A stretch of 37,139 bases of DNA. It comes from an uncultured Pirellulaceae bacterium. Its GTDB lineage: Bacteria; Planctomycetota; Planctomycetia; Pirellulales; Pirellulaceae. Position numbers and translations under genes: made by a program. Positions 16,872 through 24,139 of the stretch are shown piece by piece. Each line of letters opens with the position of its first letter. Position 1 is the stretch's first letter. A model generated the notes under the pieces. That model was not told the DNA's origin. It did not search any database and saw nothing but the letters and a program-made list of their open reading frames with translations. Where the stretch lies: contig CALHPU010000077.1 of assembly GCA_938036435.1 (NCBI GenBank), positions 1 through 37,139 of the forward strand. The letters run 5' to 3'.

Positions 16872-17316
16872 ACGAAAGTACGGTGTCAGTGAGGCTGCTG
16901 GGATAGTTGATCAGTTTGTTGACCAGATCAGAGAGCAGAATAACGGCACCGTTACGTTCTCAAACTTTTCTCTGGTTGATCAACTACTTGATGCGTTCCA
17001 TGACGCGTCAACCGATGGTTGGGACGGTGAGGGTTCCATTGCCGTTTCACGAAAGACTCTTTCACTTGCCCATCAACTGGTTGAAAGCTTGCCAACCGAG
17101 TTTCGCACCCCTGAGATTTCTGCTGAACCGGACGGCCACATTCACCTTGAATGGTTCGTTAGCAGTCGGCGGGTACTTGGAGTCAGCGTGAACCCAGATG
17201 GACGTTTGCATTGGGCTGCGTTGGTCGGTGACGAGGACCCACGCGGAACCTGCCGATTCGGAGGTCAGACTCCCATCACATTGCTGCATTGGATCGGACG
17301 AGTCTGTAGCGGATGA
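16858..17316 (+). CDS. Hypothetical protein, second gene of TIGR04255 operon
   Basis: The product is about 152 residues, with no signal peptide or membrane helix, rich in charged residues. Segments such as WDGEGSIAVSRKTLSLAHQL, AEPDGHIHLEWF and GQTPITLLHWIGRVCSG near the end resemble hypothetical proteins that accompany TIGR04255 genes, from general memory; no function is known. The ATG at 16858 is preceded by GGAG six bases upstream; a TTG at 16846 in the same frame is less likely. It overlaps the genes on both sides (14 bp and 4 bp), so all three products are expected to be made together and may form a complex. Confidence 0.7.
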   Translation: MVTIERKYGVSEAAGIVDQFVDQIREQNNGTVTFSNFSLVDQLLDAFHDASTDGWDGEGSIAVSRKTLSLAHQLVESLPTEFRTPEISAEPDGHIHLEWFVSSRRVLGVSVNPDGRLHWAALVGDEDPRGTCRFGGQTPITLLHWIGRVCSG

Positions 17317-17769
17317 TCGATCCTGACAATGTGCCAGATGTCGAACAGGACGAAATGCTTGCTCGATTCGTCTTAGAAAAGAAGCTGATTTATTACGAAG
17401 ACAAGTCAGCAAAACCACGTCTTTTCTATCCCTATAAATATGTCGAGCTTTCAGTCAATCGTCACCGCGATTGTATCGAAAGTGAAGTTTGGGAGTTTGG
17501 GAGTTTGGGAGTTTGGTTTTGGCGTGGCAAAATTCCGCAACAAGCAACTGCATGGTCGATGCGACATCACGGTCGCCGATTGTACGTTTGATTCGCTGAG
17601 CGTGATTGCGAAACCAATAAAGAATGATCCGAAGGGCGTTCCCGACAATCCAAACCACTCCAACATTGTCGGTTATCCAGACAACAAAGAAGACCAGATG
17701 TCACTGGCACAGAAGCTTGCTGCTAGGGCGAGCAAACAAGTTGTTCCCCCAGACGATTTTGACGGTTAG
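17313..17769 (+). pseudogene. Frameshifted third gene of TIGR04255 operon (8-bp repeat)
   Basis: The frame from ATG 17313 encodes an N-terminal half (RFVLEKKLIYYEDKSAKPR, YKYVELSVNRHRDCIESEVW) but runs into a stop at 17589-17591. The C-terminal half (CDITVADCTFDSLSVIAKPI, then NPNHSNIVGYPDNKEDQMSL and AQKLAARAS) lies in another frame ending at 17769. The frames cross at a three-copy 8-bp tandem repeat, gggagttt, at 17491-17514. With one copy, or four, a single protein of about 145-155 residues would be read through VWEFGFGVAKFRNKQLHGR. The gene is therefore either inactivated by slippage, phase variable, or affected by an assembly error. The start overlaps the previous stop as ATGA, which supports it as the real third gene. 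Function is unknown. Confidence 0.75.
17491..17514 (+). repeat. 8-bp tandem repeat (gggagttt x3) in a coding region
   Basis: Three exact copies of gggagttt occupy 17491-17498, 17499-17506 and 17507-17514, followed by a partial copy (gg). Because 8 is not a multiple of 3, copy number sets the reading frame of the host gene: one or four copies restore it, two or three do not. Confidence 0.95.
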
Positions 17770-17876
17770 CTACTCAAATTAGCAATTGCAGGGTGCAGCT
17801 TTTTTCAGGTCTGATTCGAAGACTGCTTCTGAAACTTATGCGGAACTGTAAGAAAAACTAGACTAATGTTCTCTGG

Positions 17877-19178
17877 TTAGTTTTTCAGATCACTCTCAAC
17901 GGAATCCGAGATTCGAATTAGAGCATCGACCATTACTCTCAACGCGACTTCTATATCTTCTCGGGTGGCAAATTCACTAGGATGGTGACTAATGCCATCG
18001 GTGCATCGAATGAACAACATACACGTTTGAGCCACGCGCGCCATGATCATGGCGTCGTGACCGGCGCCGCTGACCATTGTCTTTCTGGCTTGGCCGACAT
18101 TCTCGACGCCACACAATAGTTGTTCGGTCAATTGGCCGTCCATTTGAGTCGCCAGATTGAATTGTTCACTGACGATTTCGCCGGTAATGTTTCGCGATTC
18201 AGCAATGGCCTTGATCGCAGATTTAATCTTCTCGTATGCTTCGTTTCGAATCTCGTCAGAGGCGTGTCTCAGGTCCAATCGAAGATCCGTTTGAGCGCTG
18301 ATCACATTGGAGATTCCCGGCAGCGCTTCGATATAACCCACCGTCGCGAAAAGTCCGTCAGTCTGTTGGCCAATTTCCTCGATTTCCAAAATCAACTCTG
18401 CCGCAGCAGCGAGCGCGTCCTTCCGCCGGTCGTGGGGGACGGTTCCGGCATGACCGGCCTCACCCACGAAGCGAATGTCGGCTCGTGTTTGGCCAGCAAT
18501 CGCAGTCACAACGCCGACCGAAAGATTGTCCTCTTGGAGGGAGACCGCCTGCTCGATGTGGGCCTCCAAGAATCCCACCAAATTCCTCTGGCGATAGGAA
18601 GTAGATTCGATACTTTTAACTTCGCAGCCAAACGCGTCTAACGCTTGTCGCATTGAAATAGAATCTTGATCGGTACGATTAAGATCCTCCGCTGTGAGGT
18701 CTCCCGTCATTCCGAGCGAGCCGACGAAAGGAAACGAATAGCGAATGCCTTCTTCTTCTGAGAAACCAACAATCTCCAGATCGAATTTCAAATCAATTTT
18801 GGCTTTATGTAAAAGCTCCGCCACGCCCATTCCTAGCATGACTCCGAGTGCTCCGTCAAATCTCCCCGCATTAATCACGGTGTCTAAATGCGAACCGATC
18901 ATGAAGACTGGCCGATTCGCTTCTGAAGTAATCTGACTAGAAGACCTAGTGCCGATCAGATTTCCAACTGCGTCGAGCCGGCTGTCCATGTCGATGGCGC
19001 GAAACCACTCGCCGAGTCGGCCATGTGCTTTCTTCATAGACTCTGAACAAAAAAGACGAGTCAATCCTTTGTCACAATCAGAAAAAGAAGCTAAAGAGTC
19101 GCATCGCTCTACAATCTGATCCACTACCGCTAGAATGTGGTCATCTTCAATAATTTGATGTAATTCGGAATCTAACAT
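17877..19178 (-). CDS. allC: Allantoate amidohydrolase (M20, hydantoinase/carbamoylase type)
   Basis: The 433-residue product has the dimetal ligands of the AllC/N-carbamoylase group: His97 (GSHLDTVINAG), Asp108 (GRFDGALGVMLG), Glu142/Glu143 (SEEEGIRY), a His in LEAHIEQA and the final His in SHHPSEF; SGAGHDAMIMA is also typical. It has no signal peptide. The predicted reaction is allantoate to S-ureidoglycine with release of ammonia and CO2, upstream of AllE. N-carbamoyl-amino-acid hydrolase or ureidoglycolate amidohydrolase are family alternatives that sequence alone cannot exclude, but the neighbourhood of uricase, allantoinase and AllE genes favours allantoate. It is divergent from xdhA, 120 bp apart, so a shared control region is likely. 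Confidence 0.88.
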   Translation of the reverse strand: MLDSELHQIIEDDHILAVVDQIVERCDSLASFSDCDKGLTRLFCSESMKKAHGRLGEWFRAIDMDSRLDAVGNLIGTRSSSQITSEANRPVFMIGSHLDTVINAGRFDGALGVMLGMGVAELLHKAKIDLKFDLEIVGFSEEEGIRYSFPFVGSLGMTGDLTAEDLNRTDQDSISMRQALDAFGCEVKSIESTSYRQRNLVGFLEAHIEQAVSLQEDNLSVGVVTAIAGQTRADIRFVGEAGHAGTVPHDRRKDALAAAAELILEIEEIGQQTDGLFATVGYIEALPGISNVISAQTDLRLDLRHASDEIRNEAYEKIKSAIKAIAESRNITGEIVSEQFNLATQMDGQLTEQLLCGVENVGQARKTMVSGAGHDAMIMARVAQTCMLFIRCTDGISHHPSEFATREDIEVALRVMVDALIRISDSVESDLKN

Positions 19179-19298
19179 TCTAGAATTTGTGAAGTTGTTG
19201 GCAGAAGAATGCTTGCAGTTTATGTTGGCAAGCCTCGCTCTAGGTATAGTAGTTAGAGATGATGTTCGCCCAACAAGTAACCTTTGAAAAAGGATCGG

Positions 19299-20747
19299 AT
19301 GCGAGATTACATCTTACTCTTTGTTAATGGAAAGCGAAATCGCATTGACGGTGCGGATGCTTTTCGGACGGTATCGGATTTCCTGCGTGGTGTTTTAAAC
19401 CTTTGCGGGACGAAGATCGTTTGCTCCGAAGGCGATTGTGGATCTTGCAGCGTCCTGTGCGGAACGCCTGATTTTCAGAACAGAAGATTTTCGTACAAGC
19501 CTATCGATTCGTGCATTCGATTTGTCTATCAACTTGACGGCTGCAATATTGTTACAGTTGAAGGACTTGCCGATAACGAAGTCCAAGGTGGAAAACTAAA
19601 TTGCGTGCAACAAGCAATGATTGATTGTCACGGCTCTCAGTGCGGCTTCTGCACACCCGGTTTTGTGATGGCCATGACTGGGATCCTTGAAGACTCTAAT
19701 AGCCCCAGCGAAAACGACTGGCGACGCGGTCTAACGGGAAATCTCTGTCGCTGTACGGGTTATTCGCCGATCATTGAAGCCGGCTTGCGAAGTGATACGA
19801 AATCATCTGCGTCAATGAACGATTGCTTTGAACCCACAGCGATGCTTGATGCGATCGGTAACGCGGCCAGCCAAGAGATTACAGTCACCTCAAATACCCA
19901 AACGATTTACAGTCCTACAACGATCGATCAAGCAGTTCAATATCTTGTCCAATATCCTGAGGTAAAGATTGTCGCCGGAGCCACGGACGTTGGTGTTCAG
20001 TTCAACAAAGGCAATTGCGAAGCTGAAGTTTGGTTGGATTTGAATCGCGTTTGGTCCATGAAGACCGTGTCTCTAACTGGAGGTGCGATCGTTGCAGGAG
20101 CTGGAGCGACTTGGTCAGACATCGAAATACTGATCGAGAACGACCTGCCACAGTTCCATCAAATTCTCACTTGGTTCGGTTCACCGCAAATTCGCAATGT
20201 CGGTACCATCGGAGGCAACATTGTCAACGCTTCGCCGATCGCTGATTCGTTACCGCTAATGTTTGTCTGCAATGCTGAACTTCAATTGACTGGCGGTGAT
20301 GGGACACGCGAGGTAAACATCAATGATTTCTATCAAGGCTACAAGAAATTTGATTTACAGCCGGGAGAGTTGCTTTCCCAAATCCGGATTCCATTACCGG
20401 AAGACGATGAGGAATTGCGGCTTTATAAAATCTCAAGACGCCAAGACCTCGACATTTCCAGCTTCACTGGCGCAATCAAGATGAAGCTCTCAGGAAGGAA
20501 GATACGGTCTGCCGTGATCGCTTACGGTGCAGTAGGGCCAGTCGTATTGCGTCTTCCGAAAACAGAATCGTTTTTAGCCGGTAAAGAATTAAACGAAGAA
20601 ACGATGGTAGCCGCCGGTGAGATTGTTGTGAGCGAGATTAAACCAATCACGGATGTCCGCGGCGGCGACGAGTATCGACTCCAGTTAGCGCGGAACGTGC
20701 TGTTGAAATTTTTGCATGAGGTGCGCCCCGAAGGAGCACTCGCATGA
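19299..20747 (+). CDS. xdhA: Xanthine dehydrogenase small subunit (2x[2Fe-2S], FAD)
   Basis: The product is about 482 residues. A plant-type [2Fe-2S] domain has Cys42, Cys47, Cys50 and Cys72 (CSEGDCGSC, DSCIRF); a second all-helical [2Fe-2S] domain has Cys115, Cys118, Cys150 and Cys152 (CGFCTPGF, LTGNLCRCTGYSP); from about residue 200 an FAD-binding domain carries KIVAGATDVGVQ and IRNVGTIGGNI. It passes electrons from the molybdenum site to FAD and NAD+. The frame opens at a TTG at 19284, but the ATG at 19299, with AAGGA just upstream, gives the usual start (MRDYILLFVNGKR). A TATAGT at 19245-19250 in the divergent gap is a weak candidate -10 box, with no well-spaced -35. The stop overlaps the xdhB start. 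Confidence 0.94.
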   Translation: MRDYILLFVNGKRNRIDGADAFRTVSDFLRGVLNLCGTKIVCSEGDCGSCSVLCGTPDFQNRRFSYKPIDSCIRFVYQLDGCNIVTVEGLADNEVQGGKLNCVQQAMIDCHGSQCGFCTPGFVMAMTGILEDSNSPSENDWRRGLTGNLCRCTGYSPIIEAGLRSDTKSSASMNDCFEPTAMLDAIGNAASQEITVTSNTQTIYSPTTIDQAVQYLVQYPEVKIVAGATDVGVQFNKGNCEAEVWLDLNRVWSMKTVSLTGGAIVAGAGATWSDIEILIENDLPQFHQILTWFGSPQIRNVGTIGGNIVNASPIADSLPLMFVCNAELQLTGGDGTREVNINDFYQGYKKFDLQPGELLSQIRIPLPEDDEELRLYKISRRQDLDISSFTGAIKMKLSGRKIRSAVIAYGAVGPVVLRLPKTESFLAGKELNEETMVAAGEIVVSEIKPITDVRGGDEYRLQLARNVLLKFLHEVRPEGALA

Positions 20748-23104
20748 ACGAACATTCGCAAAATTTACTAGAGCGAGTGAAAGTCTTAGACGGCAAGTCT
20801 GTTGGCAAATCGATTCCGCATGATTCGGCGATTGGGCACGTTACGGGGTCGGCACCGTACATCGATGATCTGCCTCGTCGAGTCGACGAGCTATTTGTTG
20901 GCTTTGCCGGTTCACCATTTGCGGCGGGTAAAATTGTCTCGGTCGAATTGGATGACGCTCAAAAAGTTGAAGGCGTAGTTTGTGTTTTAACGCATAATGA
21001 CGTCGGCCCACACAATATTTTTGGTCCCCTGTTTTGCGACGAACCCTTCTTGGCAGACGGAGAATTGCTTTATATTGGTCAACCCCTTGTGATCGTAGCG
21101 GCCGAGACACAAGCGGCATTAGCCGAAGGGATCAACCGCATCGTGATCAATGCCACAGCCTCGGAACCAGTTTTGAGCGTAGACGAAGCGATCAAGCAAA
21201 AGAAATTCATCGGTCCACGACGCCAAATCAAATGCGGTGACCCTGAGACCGCCATCAACAATGCTCCTGAAAAACTCTCTGGAACGTTTTACATCGGTGG
21301 GCAAGAACAGTTTTATCTTGAATCGCAAGCAGCAATCGCTTTTCCGGGCGAACAGGATCAGTTGATCGTTCATTCGTCGACGCAGAATACGACCGAAATT
21401 CAAACGATGGTCGCTGAAGTGCTCGGGCTTTCGATGCACCAAGTGGTTTGTATCTGCAAAAGAATGGGCGGCGCTTTTGGGGGTAAGGAAACTCAGGCCG
21501 TTATTCCAGCGCTGATGGTATCACTGGTCGCCCAGCGTACCGGACGAGCGGCACGAATTGTCTATGATAAAGACACCGATATGTGTGTCACAGGGAAACG
21601 GCATGCGTATGTTTGCAACTGGGAAGTTGGATTCAAACCAGACGGTCAGATCGTTGGTCTAAAGTGTGATTTTTATTCCGATGGCGGTGCCGCCGCCGAC
21701 CTTTCAACGTCGGTCATGGAGCGCACGCTGCTGCATGCAGACAATTCGTACTTCTTTGAACACGCTCAATTCAATGGACAGGTATGTAAAACCAACGTAC
21801 CACCCAATACCGCATTCCGTGGTTTCGGCGGACCACAGGCTGTTGCGGCAACTGAAAATATCATTGAACGAATCGCCGAATATCTGAAGATCGATGCATT
21901 TGATTTACGGTTGAAGAATACCTACGGCCAAACAGACCGCAATGTGACGCCTTACGGCCAACTGTTCTCTGGTAATCACATGTCGGAGATCATGGAGACG
22001 CTGGCCGAGTCATCGAATTACCGACATCGTGTGGCAAAACTTCCCGGGCGTAATAGTACTGACCGGATGAACCTGCACGGTATTTCAATGACGCCGGTCA
22101 AGTTTGGTATTTCCTTTACGACGAAGTTCTTGAACCAAGCCAACGCATTGGTCAACGTTTACACCGACGGTACGATTCAAGTTTCCACCGGCGGTACCGA
22201 GATGGGGCAGGGGCTTAACACGAAAATCCGCCAGCTGGTGGCTGACGAATTTGGCGTCGGATACAGCAGCGTTATCGTGATGCCGACCTCGACGGAGAAG
22301 AACAATAATACTTCACCCACGGCTGCTTCGGCTGGAACGGATCTTAACGGTGCCGCTGCGGTCAATGGGAGCCAGATCATCAAGAAACGGCTTGCCGATT
22401 TCGCGGCAGAAATATTTGCGTCGCCCGAAAAAGGACTGATTCCTTCCCCCGACCATATCGAATTTGCTGGTGGAATCGTCAGCGACGTGCGGCAACCGGG
22501 CAGCGGCATCCCTTTTAGCGAGCTGTGTAATCGGGCTCGTTTGGAACGCATCGATCTGGGAGCTCGAGGCTTTTATAAAACGCCCGGAGTTGATTTCAAC
22601 AGGGAGACGGGCAAAGGAAATCCGTTTCTTTATTACACTCAAGGTGCCGCGGTTGCCGAAGTTTCGATTGATCGATTCACTGGCGAACTCACAGTGCCAC
22701 GAGTCGATCTATTGATGGATATTGGCAAATCAATCAATCCGAAAGTGGACATGGGGCAAATCACTGGCGGATTTATTCAGGGAATGGGTTGGGTCACCGC
22801 AGAATGTCTGGTGTACGACGAAAAAGGAAACCTACTTTCTCATTCTCCGACGACTTACAAGATTCCCGCGATCACTGATGTGCCACCAGAGTTCAACTGT
22901 GCCTTCTTCCCCAACGATGACAATTTGCATTGTGTTCGGAGAAGTAAAGCCGTTGGTGAACCGCCGTTATTGTTAGGTGTTGCAGCTTGGGCAGCGGTAA
23001 AAAATGCGTTGTCGTTTTTGCCCAGCGATCACGATCCTAACCTGAGTCTACCGGCAACCGGAGAGGAGATCTTGCGTTGTCTTACCGAACAAGCCAACGG
23101 CTGA
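20744..23104 (+). CDS. xdhB: Xanthine dehydrogenase large (molybdopterin) subunit
   Basis: The 786-residue product has the molybdenum-cofactor domains and the residues that mark xanthine-type enzymes: Glu249 in GGAFGGKETQ, Arg327 in SVMERTLLH, Phe361 in AFRGFGGPQ and Glu739 in VGEPPLLLG. Spacing among the first three (78 and 112 residues) equals that of bovine Glu802, Arg880 and Phe914, which separates it from aldehyde or CO dehydrogenases. GGTEMGQGLNTK is also conserved. It hydroxylates hypoxanthine to xanthine and xanthine to urate, as an XdhA-XdhB complex in the cytoplasm. The ATGA overlap with xdhA implies coupled translation. xdhC follows after 15 bp. Confidence 0.96.
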   Translation: MNEHSQNLLERVKVLDGKSVGKSIPHDSAIGHVTGSAPYIDDLPRRVDELFVGFAGSPFAAGKIVSVELDDAQKVEGVVCVLTHNDVGPHNIFGPLFCDEPFLADGELLYIGQPLVIVAAETQAALAEGINRIVINATASEPVLSVDEAIKQKKFIGPRRQIKCGDPETAINNAPEKLSGTFYIGGQEQFYLESQAAIAFPGEQDQLIVHSSTQNTTEIQTMVAEVLGLSMHQVVCICKRMGGAFGGKETQAVIPALMVSLVAQRTGRAARIVYDKDTDMCVTGKRHAYVCNWEVGFKPDGQIVGLKCDFYSDGGAAADLSTSVMERTLLHADNSYFFEHAQFNGQVCKTNVPPNTAFRGFGGPQAVAATENIIERIAEYLKIDAFDLRLKNTYGQTDRNVTPYGQLFSGNHMSEIMETLAESSNYRHRVAKLPGRNSTDRMNLHGISMTPVKFGISFTTKFLNQANALVNVYTDGTIQVSTGGTEMGQGLNTKIRQLVADEFGVGYSSVIVMPTSTEKNNNTSPTAASAGTDLNGAAAVNGSQIIKKRLADFAAEIFASPEKGLIPSPDHIEFAGGIVSDVRQPGSGIPFSELCNRARLERIDLGARGFYKTPGVDFNRETGKGNPFLYYTQGAAVAEVSIDRFTGELTVPRVDLLMDIGKSINPKVDMGQITGGFIQGMGWVTAECLVYDEKGNLLSHSPTTYKIPAITDVPPEFNCAFFPNDDNLHCVRRSKAVGEPPLLLGVAAWAAVKNALSFLPSDHDPNLSLPATGEEILRCLTEQANG

Positions 23105-23119
23105 TCCTGTTTCGCATCG

Positions 23120-23929
23120 ATGAAGAATGATCTCACACATATCGAAGCCCTTTCCAAAATTGCTCGTACGGGAGCGGCATTTGTGGTCGTTACGATGGTG
23201 GAATCAACGGGAAGCACTCCGCAAGATCCCGGCACGCGCATGGTGGTTGACCAAACGGGACTTGTTCATGGCACTGTCGGTGGTGGCAAAGTCGAACACG
23301 CAGCGATTGAGCACGCTAAAGCAATGCTTATTGACGCGACAAATAGCCGGCAGTTGGTTGATTGGAACTTACAGCGCGACATTGGTATGACCTGCGGTGG
23401 CCTGGTGAAACTTTTCTTCGAAGTTTACAACCGAAACGATTGGCACATCGTCGTCTTTGGCGCGGGCCATGTTTCCCAAGCACTCGTTCGGTTATTGTTG
23501 ACGCTCGATTGTCGCGTAACCTGTTTGGATTCGCGCACCAAGTGGTTGGACAAAATGGATGACGACCCAAGGATGCGGAAAATCTGTAGCGAGGATCCTA
23601 GTCAATTCGCCACCACGCTGACCAATTCTGACTATGTGATTTGTATGACAATGGGACATTCAACAGATCGTCCGATCCTGTCAACCATTTTTAAAAACGG
23701 TATCCAGCCGGCTTACCTTGGCGTGATTGGCAGCAAGTCCAAACGTGGCGCGTTGATACGCGAGCTAAAAAACGAAGGAATCGAAGCAGAGACTGCGGGC
23801 GAGTTCTTGTGTCCGATGGGACTACCGATCGGCTCGAATCAACCAGCGGAAATCGCGATCAGCATTGTAGCGCAACTGCTGGAGGTAAGGGACGCAAGGG
23901 TTGCAGCGCAAACACAACCCGACGCATGA
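23120..23929 (+). CDS. xdhC: Xanthine dehydrogenase accessory protein XdhC
   Basis: The 269-residue product has the XdhC/CoxI N-terminal domain (VVTMVESTGSTPQDPGTRMV, GTVGGGKVEHAAIEHA, DIGMTCGGLVKLFFE) and a C-terminal Rossmann domain (HIVVFGAGHVSQALVRLLL, then YLGVIGSKSKRGALIRELK). XdhC proteins bind molybdenum cofactor, promote its sulfuration and deliver it to XdhB. It is third in the operon, 15 bp after xdhB. Its last codons (QPDA) and stop fall inside the outer arm of a palindromic repeat, so the C-terminus has probably been altered by insertion of that element; the conserved domain ends well before it. Confidence 0.94.
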   Translation: MKNDLTHIEALSKIARTGAAFVVVTMVESTGSTPQDPGTRMVVDQTGLVHGTVGGGKVEHAAIEHAKAMLIDATNSRQLVDWNLQRDIGMTCGGLVKLFFEVYNRNDWHIVVFGAGHVSQALVRLLLTLDCRVTCLDSRTKWLDKMDDDPRMRKICSEDPSQFATTLTNSDYVICMTMGHSTDRPILSTIFKNGIQPAYLGVIGSKSKRGALIRELKNEGIEAETAGEFLCPMGLPIGSNQPAEIAISIVAQLLEVRDARVAAQTQPDA

Positions 23930-24120
23930 GTTTGGAAGTTGCACCTTTGAAAGCGAATTCCACATTCGATTGGTCAAAACGGACGTTAATCTGAAATCGC
24001 GAAGTGTTTCAATACACGCCCGAAGCGCCAGCGAGGAAATCGGAAAAAAACGGAAATATCCGCTCGCTCGCGCTTCGGGCTTGTATTTGTGCAATTTCAA
24101 AACTTACGCGTCGGGTTATG
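23915..24120. repeat. Complete REP/MITE-like element with nested inverted repeats
   Basis: The outer arms, caacccgacgcatgagtttg onward (23915-23944) and the inverse of gtgcaatttcaaaacttacg onward (24089-24118), match at about 25 of 30 positions. Inside lie the shared arms tacacgcccgaagcgccagc onward (24013-24036) and ccgctcgctcgcgcttcggg onward (24060-24088). No transposase is encoded. It sits between the convergent xdhC and ade genes, where its hairpins could act as a two-way transcription barrier. Confidence 0.8.
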
Positions 24121-24139
24121 TCAGGGGTGGCAATGGTCC

